Made by a program: the position numbers and the translations under genes
The notes under the pieces: model-generated
Database searches by the model: none
Seen by the model: the letters and a program-made list of their open reading frames with translations, nothing else
Told to the model about the DNA's origin: nothing
Shown: in pieces, positions 28,008-39,790 of the stretch
Numbering within the stretch: the stretch's first letter is position 1
Layout: each line of letters starts with the position of its first letter
From: Cacajao melanocephalus
Taxonomy: Eukaryota > Chordata > Mammalia > Primates > Pitheciidae
DNA: 64,000 bases
Reading direction: 5' to 3'
NCBI GenBank assembly: GCA_963573385.1
Contig: CAUYLG010062960.1
Span: 1-64,000 of the forward strand

Positions 28008-28429
28008 TGAGTATAAATCACTTCATTAAGAAGAAAGTTCACTGTTGGGGGAGTTGCTTAGAAATTCACCTAAATGAGTTTTCCAGTTGAGGCTACCAGT
28101 TCTTGGTGGGATTGGTTAACAAAAGAACAGGAAGGACTGTAGCTGTGTCTTAGGAGATAACACGTATTTGGTTGAGGAAGCAGAATGTGGAGAAGTCAGG
28201 GCTGGAGACTTCAACAGCGTTCAGAGTTTAGTTGGTGATATTAGGATCCTTCAGCACAAAACAGTCTGTGGAGCGCTGCTTGGGCTAAACATGATAAATT
28301 AGAGTACCCCTAAACTAGGCAAAAGCTGTCAAATGCAATTCAGGAAGACAAGTCTAATGAATATGTAGTATAATATGGGTAGATTTCTTACTGGATGCGT
28401 TTTGAATATATTGCCGCTTAGGGAGAGCT
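28008..28429. other. Unique sequence, no gene seen
   Basis: No repeat, supported frame or signal is recognised. Confidence 0.5.
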
Positions 28430-28580
28430 TATTTCCCAGAGATACCCTCATGGGGCAAACTGCGTTTCTGTTTACTTCTCAAAGGGTTGTTTTGAAGATT
28501 AGATGAAAAAAAATGAAAAAGTGTTTTGTGGACTGTAAATGCCACATAAATATTCTTTATCATCACTATTATTATTGCGT
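28430..28580 (+). repeat. MIR fragment
   Basis: It reads as a MIR 3' half: AGGGTTGTTTTGAAGATTAG, GTGGACTGTAAATGCCACAT and TCACTATTATTATTGC. Confidence 0.7.
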
Positions 28581-28749
28581 TCCTGGCCTTATCTCTCTCC
28601 TTCCCATCTCTTCTCAGACTCTATGTTCCACCAATTTCCTTCAAGTATCGTCATTCCCCAAACACAGGAGTGTGTTCCTAGACTCCAGGGTAGCTTGTGC
28701 CACGTGGTATGGGACACATGTGTGTGTCTGCCTATTCCTCAGACTCATT

Positions 28750-28825
28750 TTTACGCCTCAGTCCTGAGCACGATTCCTGGCACAAAATAGGAGCTTGGTA
28801 AATATTTGCTGGATATAGACAATGC
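28750..28825 (+). repeat. L2/MIR 3' fragment
   Basis: The words GATTCCTGGCACAAAATAGG and AGCTTGGTAAATATTTGCTG match the common 3' end of L2/MIR elements. Confidence 0.6.
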
Positions 28826-29106
28826 TCTCAGATGATGGGGAAATAGTTCTTGTACCATTTCATGTGGCTCCTGTGGCTCCACCTGACTTTGGCTGTGTGG
28901 TCTTCCCAAGGAAGGCGAGTCTGCTTTCCGAGACACTGGACCTCTTTATCATTTCCAGGACGTCCAGGCCGTGCAAATTCCTCGTTACTCTACAAGTCTT
29001 GAAAAAAACGACCCTCCTGGAAATTCCGGAAAGCCAGGAAATGAGAATATTCCTGTTCTGACGTAACTTCTAAACCATTCATAATATCAAATTAAGAGAG
29101 ACAGCT
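28826..29106. other. Unique sequence
   Basis: Short unique stretch with no recognised repeat. Confidence 0.5.
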
Positions 29107-29255
29107 CTTTCTATTTCCTTCCTTCCTTCCTTCTTTCTCTTTTTCTTTCTTTCTTTCTTTCTCTCTCTTTCTTTCTTTCTTTTTTTCTTTCTTTCTTTCT
29201 TTCTTCTTTCTTCTTTCTCTCTTTCTCTCTTTCTTTCTTTTTCTTTCTTTCCTTC
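29107..29255. repeat. Pyrimidine tract, (TTCC)n then (CTTT)n
   Basis: From 29114 to 29255 every base is C or T, 142 in a row. TTCC units lead and CTTT/CTCTTT units follow. Such tracts can form triplex (H-DNA) and are usually length-variable. Confidence 0.95.
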
Positions 29256-30243
<988 letters not shown>

Positions 30244-30543
30244 ATTATTTGTTTGTTTTGAGACAGGGCCTTACTCTGTTACACAGGCTGGAGTGCAGTG
30301 GTGTGATCCTGACTCACTGCAGCCTTGAGTTCCTGGGCTCAAGCAATCCTCCCAGCTCAGCCTCCTGAGTAGCTGGGACTACAGGTGTGTGTGGCCATGC
30401 TTGGCTAAATTTTTTATTTTTTGTAGAGATGGAGTCTTCACTATGTTGCCCAGGCTGGTCTCGAACTCCTGGACTCAACCAATCTTCCCCCCTCGGCGGT
30501 CCCAAAGTGCTGGGATTACAGGTGTGAGCCGCTGCACCTGGCC
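30244..30543 (-). mobile_element. AluJ SINE, antisense
   Basis: A diverged dimer: AGACAGGGCCTTACTCTGTT, GCAGCCTTGAGTTCCTGGGC, TTTTTGTAGAGATGGAGTCT. The duplication TCTTCATCTTATT appears before 29937 and after 30543, so this Alu was here first. Confidence 0.95.
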
Positions 30544-30658
30544 TCTTCATCTTATTCATGATGCTTGCTCCCTCCTTGAAGTGCTGCTTTCCTGGGGCAT
30601 CCAGTACCGCACGCTCTCCTGACTTCCCTCCCTTCCGTGGCTGCTCCTTCTCAGTCTC

Positions 30659-31088
30659 TGTGATGGGTTGAATTAGATCCCTAACTCCCAGCACCTGTTA
30701 ATGTGACCGTCTTTGGAAACAGGATCTTTGCAGATGTCATGAAGTTAAATGGAGGTCCTGTTGGATCAGGGTGGGCCCTCATCTGATGACTGGTGTCTTT
30801 ATAAGAAGAGGAAGATTTGGACCCAGACACACACAGAGGGCAGACAGCCACGTGGTGAAGAGGCAGAGATTGCAGTGAAGTGTCCACAAGACAAGGAATG
30901 CCGAAGATTGCTGGGAACCACCAGAAGCTAGAGTGAGGCCAGGAAGGATCCTCCCTTAGAGCCATCAGAGGAAGCATATCCCTGCCAGCACCTTGATTGC
31001 TGACTTCTGGCTTCCAGAAATGTGAGAGAATAAATTTCTGTTGTTTTCCGTCATGGAGTTTGCGGTACTTTGTTACTATGGCCCTGGG
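30659..31088 (+). mobile_element. MLT1-type MaLR solo LTR
   Basis: It follows the MLT1 pattern: AACAGGATCTTTGCAGATGT, CTTTATAAGAAGAGGAAGAT, CAAGGAATGCCGAAGATTGC, GGGAACCACCAGAAGCTAGA, CACCTTGATTGCTGACTTCT, GAATAAATTTCTGTTGTTTT and GCGGTACTTTGTTACTATGG. The LTR polyadenylation signal AATAAA near 31,029 is intact. No internal retroviral sequence adjoins it. Confidence 0.9.
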
Positions 31089-31860
31089 GTGGATATAGCC
31101 TCCTTCTAGGCTCGGCCTGCGTGACCTGTGGATTTTCCCAAACGCTTAGTTCCAGACTTCTATTCGTTTCTCTGTGTATCTTCCCTTCTAGGCGACCTCC
31201 TCCATGTCTACCCTTCAGCCACTGCTTCTCTCACCTGTACATCCTACCCATCTTTTAGAGCACAACTCAGACCTTCCTCCCACAGGGAAGCCTTCTGTGG
31301 CAGATGCTGCTGCTGCCCACCCACATCTCCTTGGCACGCCTCACTCCCAGTTCAGCTTCTTACTGCAAGCTGCTCCTCTCTGCCCGAGTGCTTTCTCTGG
31401 CTGCAGGAGTGCGTGGGGGCAGAACAGAATGGCAGAGTTGACACCTCCAGGATCAGCCTCCAACAACGAAGGCTGGGAGTTGGAGAATATGTAACCCAGC
31501 CTCCTCGCACCCCGAGGCGACCTAGCCTGGCTTCTGGAGACCCCGGGGGACTAAGCCACCCTTGCCTGCAGGTAACCTGCTGGTTAACTCGCCCCATATG
31601 GGTTTTCTTCTTTGTCTCACTTCTCCAATCTCCTAACTTGCTCCTGAGATTAGCCTGCTCATCCTCAAATCCTTATCTCAGGGTCTGCTTCTGGGGAAAT
31701 CTAACCAAGACACCTTAACTGAATTATCAGCCTGGGGCAGGTTCTCTGATCATGGTTTCTAACACCCCGGGGAGCCTTGGCTGCACAGAGGAGACCGCAG
31801 TTTACAGGCACACATTTCTTTCTGTGATTATTTGAGTAATGTCTGTTTCTTGTGCTACAG
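31089..31860. other. Unique sequence, no gene seen
   Basis: A 196-residue frame (31128-31718) runs through it and overlaps a 96-residue frame and a minus-strand frame. No start context, splice signal or domain supports any of them. Confidence 0.45.
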
Positions 31861-32041
31861 CAGGGATTGGCAAACGGCAGCTGTGAGGCCAAATCCAGCT
31901 GCAGCGGCTCATTTCTGTATTGGCTATGGCCCCTTTCGAGCTGCGACTGCAGAGCTGAGTAGTTTCAACAAAGATCTTATGGCCTGCAAAGCAGAAATAT
32001 TTACTATCCGGTCCCTTACGGAAAAAGTGCGTTGGCCCCTG
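31861..32041 (+). mobile_element. Non-autonomous hAT-like DNA transposon relic
   Basis: The ends are imperfect inverted repeats: CAGGGATTGGCAAAC at the left and GTGCGTTGGCCCCTG at the right. Internal words such as GCCAAATCCAGCTGCAGCGG and ATTTACTATCCGGTCCCTTA match a very common human repeat of this type. No transposase is present. The exact family is not assigned. Confidence 0.75.
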
Positions 32042-32048
32042 TGGTAGG

Positions 32049-32545
32049 CCATACGCTTGTATCAGTTAGCTCTGGCTGCATAAGAAACTACCCAAAGCAA
32101 AAGTTTTTAAAACCACCACCATGCATGTAGTTCACAATTCTGTGAGCTGACTGGGTAGCTTTTCTGGTCTAAGCCCAGTCAGCTGATTTCTGCTGAGTTC
32201 TCTAAAGCGTCTCTGGTCAACTGGTGGGTCATGTGGCAGCAATGACCCTAGGATGGCCTCACTCACGTTTTAGAAGGTGGTAGCTGCTGGCCAGTGAGAC
32301 ACTGGCAATTAGGCCATGTGTCTCTCACCATCCAGCAGGCTGCCCTGGGCTTCTTCACATGGTGGTGGCAGCAGGGAGTCCTGTGAGTGGCCAGGCAGGA
32401 CAGAGCACAAGCATTATCCAAGCCTCTGCATGGGTGTATCGGCTAACCAACCGTTGCTCAAAGCCAGCCACATGGCCGAGTTTAGCGTCAAAGAGGGATG
32501 GTACGGAAGGGGAACCCACGGAACCTATGGCTATTTTTACAATTC
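32049..32545 (-). repeat. Ancient LTR-like repeat, antisense
   Basis: It opens with GTATCAGTTAGCTCTGGCTG and later has AGTTCACAATTCTGTGAGCT, GATGGCCTCACTCACGTTTT, GTGTCTCTCACCATCCAGCA and CTTCTTCACATGGTGGTGGC. This order is familiar from MaLR-related LTRs read in reverse, but subfamily is uncertain. Confidence 0.65.
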
Positions 32546-32554
32546 ACCATGACG

Positions 32555-32660
32555 CTCTGTGAGGGCACAGACCCTGTACGCACTTGCCCACCGTTCTATA
32601 TCCATGAGTAAAGCGTAGTGCCTGGCATAGAGTGGGTGCTGAATCAATATTCATTAAGTC
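32555..32660 (+). repeat. L2 3' end fragment
   Basis: It has GAGGGCACAGACCCTGTACG, GTAGTGCCTGGCATAGAGTG and GGTGCTGAATCAATATTCAT. Confidence 0.75.
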
Positions 32661-33339
32661 AATGAATAAAATGTAACTGTGTTAATAAGGATGACCTTTT
32701 ACTGAGCCTTTGCTATAGAATTGGAGCGGTTTTAAGACAGCCGAGGCGCACCGTCAGGAACTTGCCCTGTATAACAAAGGCAATCCGAGGAATCAGAATT
32801 TGAAACCAGTTTGTTTAGTTCTGAAGCCTGCTCTGTTAACAATTACCCCCCTCCTTTTCTTCACGAGACGCTTTACTTTTTTTGTAGTTTCAAATTTCTT
32901 CCTTTATTTTACTATTTTATTTTATTTTACTAATTTCATTTTAAAATTGGGAGCAGGGTGTTTCTCAGGCTTCCCCAGCCCTTTCTCCTTGGTGCCAGAG
33001 GTCCTGCTAACACCTCATAACCAACCTCCGTTTCAGTGTCAAGTGGTATTTTTGACTTAAAAAGTTAGCGTGTGGGACAATCAACAGCCCCACACCTAAA
33101 ATCACTGCTCTTGACAGCTCAGCAAAATTGAAGGCCAACATTTCACTCAAGAGGGCAATAAATCCAGCCCCCACGGCAGCTGCTGAGAGGCGCTGAAACA
33201 GGCTGTTATCTTACCTCTCAGATCATTCAGGCCTTACATGAGGGAATCCGTGGATCAAAATCAAAAAAGTCTCCAGAGGACATAGTCCTCTAAATGACCA
33301 TTGTTTATTCAGAGTTCAATAATTAATCAACCCCACAGA
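32661..33339. other. Unique sequence, no gene seen
   Basis: AT-rich unique DNA. The 86-residue frame at 32800-33060 has no recognised domain and follows an L2 end. Confidence 0.45.
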
Positions 33340-33445
33340 CCTTCCTTTAGCACTTACGGTATTCCAGGCATTCTGCTACTCACAATGGGAGAACATAAGT
33401 GAACAGGAGCCCCTGCCGTCAAGCTGCTCGTCTCGACAGACAATG
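33340..33445 (+). repeat. L2-like fragment
   Basis: It reads CACTTACGGTATTCCAGGCA, GAACATAAGTGAACAGGAGC and CCCTGCCGTCAAGCTGCTCG, in L2 order. Confidence 0.55.
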
Positions 33446-33654
33446 ATTTGGCAAGGTATTGGGTGTTGTGGTGGAGACGTGCCCAAAGAGTACACAGGGC
33501 ATGGCGAGCTCAGTTTGGGTGGGAAGTTGAAGAGGAGAATGAGAAAGTCTCTTATACAACCTTGGGAATCTAATTCAGGTTCAAACAAGGTTGGGCTTCC
33601 AAAATGGTACAATGGAGTAGTCAAGTTCATGGACTGAGTTGACCATTTGCAGAT

Positions 33655-33781
33655 TTGTTATTTCTGCCACTTGTTATTTATGCAATTTTGGAAAAGATGA
33701 CTTCCCTAAACCTTAGTGTACTCATTCATGAAATGGGTGAGAATATTATCCACCTTAGAAGGTTTTTGCGACGATTAAACT

Positions 33782-33851
<70 letters not shown>

Positions 33852-33905
33852 TTGTGCTTAGCATGATGTGGGGCACTTAGTCAAGGTTCAGTAAGTGACA
33901 AGTGA
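33655..33905 (+). repeat. MIR interrupted by a microsatellite
   Basis: The left part has ATGCAATTTTGGAAAAGATG, CTTAGTGTACTCATTCATGA and ATTATCCACCTTAGAAGGTT. The right part has CCTTGTGCTTAGCATGATGT and TTCAGTAAGTGACAAG. A dinucleotide run separates them. Confidence 0.75.
33785..33848. repeat. (AC)15(AT)17 microsatellite
   Basis: Uninterrupted AC from 33785 to 33814 and AT from 33815 to 33848. It is likely length-polymorphic. Confidence 0.97.
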
Positions 33906-33964
33906 GTGTTATTAGTGATTGAGGTCATAGTATTGCTGGTAGTAGCATTCTCAACTACAATGAC

Positions 33965-34060
33965 CATTCCTTCATTCATTTAACAAATATTTGTTAAGTG
34001 TCTGCCATATCTCAGACTCTATGGGGGACACAAAAATGACAAGATGTATGTCAAGCCTTC
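33965..34060 (+). repeat. L2-like fragment
   Basis: It has CATTCATTTAACAAATATTT, GTTAAGTGTCTGCCATATCT and GGGGGACACAAAAATGACAA. Confidence 0.65.
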
Positions 34061-34659
34061 CGAAAGGCTTTCTGTTTAGTGTAGAGAAGACACATCTCTC
34101 AGTAGCTACCCTCCTGTCCAGCTCTAGGCTCGTAACCAGTGAGACTGGGCCTGGAATCCTCCTGCACGTCAGGACCGTTTTCCCTGGAATACACACATTT
34201 GCTATCTTGGGCCACTTCAAAGCTTTCTGATTTCGGATTTACCTCTCATTTTTCATTGTAGTTTCACTTTTGTCTCTCTGTCTTGGTGCTTGATACAGCT
34301 CTCTCGGTGCTGACCTCTGGCTTTCATTGTTGGCTAGGGCTGATGTCTTCCCTTTGTATTATGTGCTCTAGGGCCACTCTAGGCAAACATCTTACCTGAC
34401 CTAGCCTGAGCAGGAGCCTGATCCAAGCTTAGTCCTTAGGGGTTGACCAGATGGCAAATTGAAGGTAGTGACTGAAAAGCATCTCCAAGAAAAAATGGAA
34501 AAGTGCTATGGGGAGCACAAGGGAGAGGCAGCCTGGCCTGGACTTTACCACATTGGCTTGGTGGACAGCAAACAGCCAGCTCCTGGGTTGGAATTCATTT
34601 CTGTGCAACACAGACCCCATCCTTGCAGCCTCACAGCTGACCTCATGTGACTGTGTGTT
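34061..34659. other. Unique sequence, no gene seen
   Basis: Opposite-strand frames near 60-80 residues exist, with no recognised domain. Confidence 0.5.
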
Positions 34660-35010
34660 TATATACTTCTTGTTAATTCATCCAGAGACATCAGTTGCTT
34701 GACTGTAACTTGACATCTCTAACAATCCATCAGCTTATTTATTAATTACAGCAAGCTGGTTTCAGCCACAGGAAATTAGAAACGAATTTTTCAATAAGCC
34801 ATGTCTCCAGGGATAGTTCACAAAATCAAAAGGAAGACTACCTGGCCAATCTAATTCATTATCACAATCAAATAGTGTTAAATGCTTCTTTGTGGGATAA
34901 GCTTAAATTAGGAAATTGTATTAGCAGCTCTAATCATTGCTGATTATTTAATTATCGGCCATTTAAAAATCGTCTCCAGTTTTGAGATTATGGGTCAGAT
35001 TGAGATTTAT
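34660..35010. promoter_or_regulatory. Candidate distal enhancer (AT-rich, homeodomain-type sites)
   Basis: About 350 bases free of any repeat, dense in TAAT cores. TTAATTA occurs at 34742-34748 and 34948-34954. A perfect 6-4-6 palindrome, TAATCATTGCTGATTA, lies at 34931-34946. Such clusters are typical of enhancers near developmental genes. Cross-species conservation cannot be seen here, so this is inference. Confidence 0.4.
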
Positions 35011-35132
35011 AGCATCCTTCTTTAGTTCACTCCACCCTGTAGCAGGATGTATTGCAATGTTGCTGAGTGAGCACTGATCTTACCTTGATCCCCACCACAG
35101 TTCTTTCATTCCATGGCAACCTGGAGCAAAGA

Positions 35133-35440
35133 TAATAATAGCTAACATTTATGGAGTGCTTATTATGTACTAGGAACGTGTTTGAGTTCATAAATAACTC
35201 ATAAATAAGAACTCATACATGCTCTTAGCATACATTGTGGTCGGTTATATTTATCAACTTAGTTGGTCTTCATAAAATCCTACAAAGTAATGATTATGAC
35301 TCCCATTTTATAGGTAAGAAACCTGAGGCCCCAGGACATTTGATTGAAATGTTCACAGTGAATAAGCAGGAGAGTGAAACTTTGAGTCCAGCTAATCTGG
35401 CTCCAGGGCACTGCCGTCCATGCCTAACTACTAGGTCATT
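35133..35440 (-). repeat. MIR, antisense
   Basis: It shows ATAATAGCTAACATTTATGG, GTGCTTATTATGTACTAGGA, the core CCATTTTATAGGTAAGAAAC and an end with ATCTGGCTCCAGGGCACTGC. Confidence 0.8.
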
Positions 35441-35504
35441 CTGCCTCTGATGCCTCCTAGCTTAGTGTTCAGTGCATGGAAAGTGCTTAATCCAGCTAAC
35501 CATT

Positions 35505-35605
35505 GAAGTTCCCACCAGATTGCAGGCTCTTTTGAAGACAGCATGGTATCTTATTTACCTCTGTATCTATCCTTCACCATTGCTAGCACTGGGCTTTGAA
35601 TAATA
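35505..35605 (+). repeat. L2 3' fragment
   Basis: It has CAGATTGCAGGCTCTTTTGA, TATTTACCTCTGTATCTATC and TGCTAGCACTGGGCTTTGAA. Confidence 0.55.
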
Positions 35606-35617
35606 GAAACTCAACTC

Positions 35618-35652
35618 TGTGTGTGTGTATGTGTGTGTGTGTGTGTGTGTGT
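35618..35652. repeat. (GT)n microsatellite with one AT interruption
   Basis: A GT run broken once near 35629. Alternating purine-pyrimidine sequence of this kind can adopt Z-DNA. Confidence 0.95.
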
Positions 35653-37098
35653 AATTGGAAGGGTAAGATTGGGGGAGGGTGGGGCAAAAAAAGTAAGATA
35701 AAGATTTTACTAATTCATAAAGTAGCCCGAAGTCTAAAGATGTTACAATCTCCACTCAGAATCTTTGGGGCTAAACATACAAGTATATCAGAACCAGGCT
35801 ACACCCTTCCTAGATGACCCAGGGCCTGGACATACTCGCTTTGAGAAATGTTAGTAGGTAACAAAGAAACAAAGTCTGAACGGTTGGTGAGTTAATATCT
35901 GAAATGCAATTCAGATGAAGTCATATCCAGACTCTGCCAACTTTCAATTGCTTCCAGCATCTTCAAATACCACATGCCAAAATGTTCCCTCTACCTCACT
36001 CACCAACACCTCTGCTTCCCAGTCACTGCGGCGCAGAAGCCTGTCTCTGAATCCTCTTTCTCCCTATGCCTCTCTCCCCTTCCTCCATCACCCAGTCTCC
36101 ACTACCACAGACCCAACCTTCTCCTTATCATGCTCACAGGTTCCCAACTCCTTCCCTGCCAAGTCTCCTGACCAGGCTCTCTGCCTGTTCTCATCTTTCC
36201 TCAATCATCTATGCACCACTGTTGCTGTTATCTTTTTCTAATTGCAGTTCTAAGTATCTCCTTCTCCTCCTGGAAGATATGTGGTAAAGCCCCACTTCTG
36301 CTGGAGTACATAGCCCTTTACCTTGAATCCATGGGGCTTTTATCATCTAGCTCAATTGAGCAATTGAGGTTTGATTCCCACCTCCCATCCCACATTCAAC
36401 TTCACACTCTCCACTCTAACCCAAGTGTGCTATTTCTAGACCCACACGTGTTACCTGCTCTTCCCTCCTGCCAGTTCTTTATGGACTGCTGCTCCTTCAG
36501 CCGAAATCTCCTCTTTCCTGCCTGCCTTTCAATTCACATAAGCTTATTGCTTTTTACCAGCCAAACCGAAAGAGACACGTCATTGAGGGTGGTGAGGCTC
36601 TTTTAATTTCTCTTCTCAAAAGGCACATTGTCTAGCAGATTATATTCATCAGCTGTCAGGACGCATGCATAGCTTCTTTATTACCTGCTATGCTTTTTGG
36701 TCTGTTTCATCAGTGGGTTATCTCTCAAATCTGAACTTTGTCTTTCTCAGGGGCAGGTCTATCTCAGCCTTGTTTACATCACAGTCTGTGCCGATCATTT
36801 CTGAAGATGGCCACTTTGGAAGAAACCTATCTAGCTATGGAGATGCCTCCATGGAAGGAGGGCAGAGCCAGCAGCCAGGACCATGAACGTAGAAGAGGGG
36901 TGGGTGGAGCAGTTGTGTCCAGGTGCCAGGTGCTCATTCCTTTTGACTCCTTTCAACACTGTCATTCCTCAAATGCCTTGAATAAAATAACCCAGTCAAA
37001 TTCTCTTCTTCCTAAAGGGGATCATGATAGACCTCAGCAGGTTTTGGACTCAGCTAATAGAGAACAGATATTTTTCGTCTTTAGAAAATAGGCTCACC
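35653..37098. other. Unique sequence, no gene seen
   Basis: C/T-rich from about 35,970 to 36,560, which produces several overlapping plus-strand frames (to 131 residues) rich in Ser, Leu and Pro. Their overlap in different frames points to composition, not coding. Confidence 0.5.
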
Positions 37099-37263
37099 AG
37101 CTGGGTGTGGTGGCTCACACTTGTAATCCCAGCACTTCGGGTGGCTGAGGCAGGTGGACTGAGTGAGCCCAGAAGTTTGAGGCCAGCCTAGGCAACATGG
37201 TAAAACCCCAGCTCTAAAAAAAAAAAAAAAGAAAAGAAAGAAAGAAACAAAGAACAGAAAAGC
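37099..37263 (+). mobile_element. Free left Alu monomer (FLAM-like)
   Basis: Only the left arm is present, from AGCTGGGTGTGGTGGCTCAC to CAACATGGTAAAACCCCAGC, followed by a 15-base A run and an A/G-rich tail. The duplication AAATAGGCTCACC / AAATATGCTCACC flanks it, so it inserted as a monomer rather than losing its second arm later. Confidence 0.88.
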
Positions 37264-37277
37264 AAATATGCTCACCT

Positions 37278-37884
37278 GTGGCTCACCTATGACAGAAGAC
37301 ATGAGCATCATCCTAGTGACCACTGAGAAAAATCATTTCATCCATTTCTGCATTTTGCAGATGCTAGGTCACTCCCGGCCTGGATCCCATAATCCCATCT
37401 GCTTTAGCTAGATGCTAAGTAGGCTATTTATTCTAGAAGTCTTTAATTCCTCTCCTAAGTAGTGGGAATTCTTTCCCGGCTATTTATTCCACGTGACCCT
37501 TATAAATGGTTTGTTCAAGAGGAACTCAGAGCAGGAGCTCTCCCCTATCCAGAATCTTCCTCGAGATACAGACCCCTTCGTTTGCTATGTATCCCATTCG
37601 AACTCTATGACAACTCTTTCCTGAATTCCTGAACACATTTCAAGTCTGGGTCTTCAATATTTTGTCTTAGGACTATAAAGAATTTAGGTGCATTAGTACA
37701 TAACTGTTTCCTGCTATACTGTTTCATTTCAACAAGGAAAAAAATGAGAGTAGCTAGTTTTGCACAGTAGCCTTTCACATACCCATGGTCTCACAAAGGG
37801 AGCTTGATGTAGTATGAAACAAGCCGTAAAGTCTCAGAATCGACAAGCAACTGTTAATATTTCTTCAAAGACAGGATCGCCACT
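37278..37884. other. Unique sequence, no gene seen
   Basis: Unique DNA without recognised repeats or supported frames. Confidence 0.5.
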
Positions 37885-37965
37885 TAATTCAGTTAATGTT
37901 TCTGAATACCAGTATATTCACAGCACTCTCCTAGGCACGAAGAAGAGGGCAAAGGTGATGATGGG
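37885..37965 (+). repeat. L2-like fragment
   Basis: TTCAGTTAATGTTTCTGAAT and CTCTCCTAGGCACGAAGAAG fit the L2 segment, weakly. Confidence 0.45.
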
Positions 37966-38029
37966 AAGGAGAGAACAGAAATAAAATGGGTCATCAACCT
38001 TAAGGGAGTTATAGGTGATGCCTGTTATT

Positions 38030-38665
38030 TGTGGTAGTAATGGTCTATGAAGTGTCTGTGAACACCGAATTCAGTGAATACTGAACTGTTCTACCTAGGG
38101 TAGACACGGGGTCAGGTTCCTGTGAGCATCTGGTCAGGACATTTTTGTCCGTTGATCAATACAGACTTTGTCTTCATGTGTGTGTCTGTTCACAGACATG
38201 ATATCTAACACACATTGTTGACTCATTAACCTTGAGCTCATGGCCAACAGCATCATAACTCATGGGTGAACAAAGCGTACCTACACATGTAAGTCCGTAA
38301 GGCACATCACCGCCTTCTTGCACTTAGGGACGCTAGATGCACTGCAGCATTACCCTTGGAGCCATCTTCAACAGCAATAGCATCACCAAAAAGCACAAAG
38401 GTGCAAAAAATGTGTCATTAAACGTACCATGAAGAGGACACTTGTTTACAAGTTGAAAATTAAAACGCAGGCAGAGCATCCCCTTGTCTGACCTCACCTG
38501 GGAAGGTGAGCATGGGGTGGTTCAAGTTTTTCTCCACTCTGTACACATCTGCGATTGATCGTGAAAGTGCCGTGAGTATTGATTGGGGGGTTACCTAAAT
38601 TCAGCAAGTGGGCAAAGTCACAATTATGGAACTCATGAATAATGAGGACAAATTGTGTATTCTAA
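38030..38665. repeat. Medium-reiteration repeat, family not assigned
   Basis: It has words I associate with an old, dispersed human repeat: GAACACCGAATTCAGTGAAT, GGTCAGGTTCCTGTGAGCAT, CATTTTTGTCCGTTGATCAA and near the end AATTCAGCAAGTGGGCAAAG. A DNA-transposon origin is possible but not demonstrated. Confidence 0.5.
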
Positions 38666-38739
38666 AAGTCATGTTAACAGCAAATTACACAATTTCTAAG
38701 ACAGAATTGGGGCAAAAATGAAATATGGTCACCTGGACC

Positions 38740-38900
38740 AGCTACATAATTTGCAGGGCCCAGTGCCAAGTGAAAATGCAAGGTCCTTTGATCAAAAAGA
38801 CAACAGAGCACGAGGCCAACTGTGGGCCTTTGTGAGTGAGGGCTCATTCCCACTGCACAGTTCCTGTGCCCATGAAGCTGGCCCCAACCCTGACATTTAA
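38740..38900. repeat. Old dispersed repeat, family not assigned
   Basis: ATTTGCAGGGCCCAGTGCCA, GTGAAAATGCAAGGTCCTTT and CCCATGAAGCTGGCCCCAAC are words common to many human loci. The family is unknown to me. Confidence 0.45.
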
Positions 38901-39099
38901 ATAAGTACATCGTGGGGAGCAGCCTTGATGACTGGATCAAGAAAGTCTCTGGAGGTGGTAGCATTTGAACAAAGCTTTGGATGGCTTGAGAAAGTAGCTG
39001 AAATGAATGGTTGAACACCACCAATTCATGTTATGCCTACTGTATTTGCAAACAACAGTCTAGAGGCATGCTCTGAGCTCCATGGTGCAAAGGTTGGGT

Positions 39100-39335
39100 A
39101 GCACTTACTGATCTGACAGCGTGCCAGGTACTGGGACAAATGGTTAACGTGCATTCTCTCCTTTAATCATTACCATAACCCTAAGAAGGGCAATGTCATG
39201 TCACCCCCATTTTATAGTTGAGGAAACGGAGGCTTCTTGAGGTCAAGTAATTTGCACTGTGTCATACAGCCAGGGGAAGAGGAATGGTTTAAACCCTGGC
39301 TCTCTGGCCCCCAAACTCTAACTTGGAACCTTCAC
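39100..39335 (-). repeat. MIR, antisense
   Basis: GTGCCAGGTACTGGGACAAA, TTCTCTCCTTTAATCATTAC, the core CCATTTTATAGTTGAGGAAA and GTCAAGTAATTTGCACTGTG in antisense MIR order. Confidence 0.85.
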
Positions 39336-39554
39336 CAGGCCCTATTTCCCTATTTAATAGGCAATACACATTGCCCTATTTTTTAACGGAGCCATCCGTG
39401 GTAGTCTATCAGTGGGGCCAGATAAGCACACATGTATCTCAGAGGGGATAGGTGAGGCTGAGGGCGCCTCCATCCCTGACCTACTTCCCAATCCTATTGG
39501 TTCATGAGGAAGGCAGCAGTCATGCTATTCAGACATGGCCAGGGCCCTCATACT

Positions 39555-39790
39555 CGCGTAGTTCCTTAGAGTTTACAAAGTGCTTCCATCTTCATGACTT
39601 CATAGGTTCTTGCAACAGTCCCGTGAATTCCTGACACATTTTACAGATGGGAAGCTGATTGTGAGGGACGACAAGTGACGAGACCAAAGAACAGGCAGGC
39701 AGGAAGGCAGGCAAGCGAGGAGACAAGGTCGGAACTGGAGCCCAGACCTGCAAGCTCCCGCCCAGTGTTCTGTGGCTCAGCCTCTTGGCC
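39555..39790 (-). repeat. MIR, antisense, diverged
   Basis: AGTTTACAAAGTGCTTCCAT, CACATTTTACAGATGGGAAG and CCAGTGTTCTGTGGCTCAGC fit antisense MIR. An AGGCAGGCAGGAAGGCAGGC simple repeat is inserted near 39,690. Confidence 0.65.

Noticed and set aside
31128..31718. 196-residue frame on the plus strand
   Set aside because: Cys/Ser/Pro-rich low-information composition with overlapping frames. No family is recognised.
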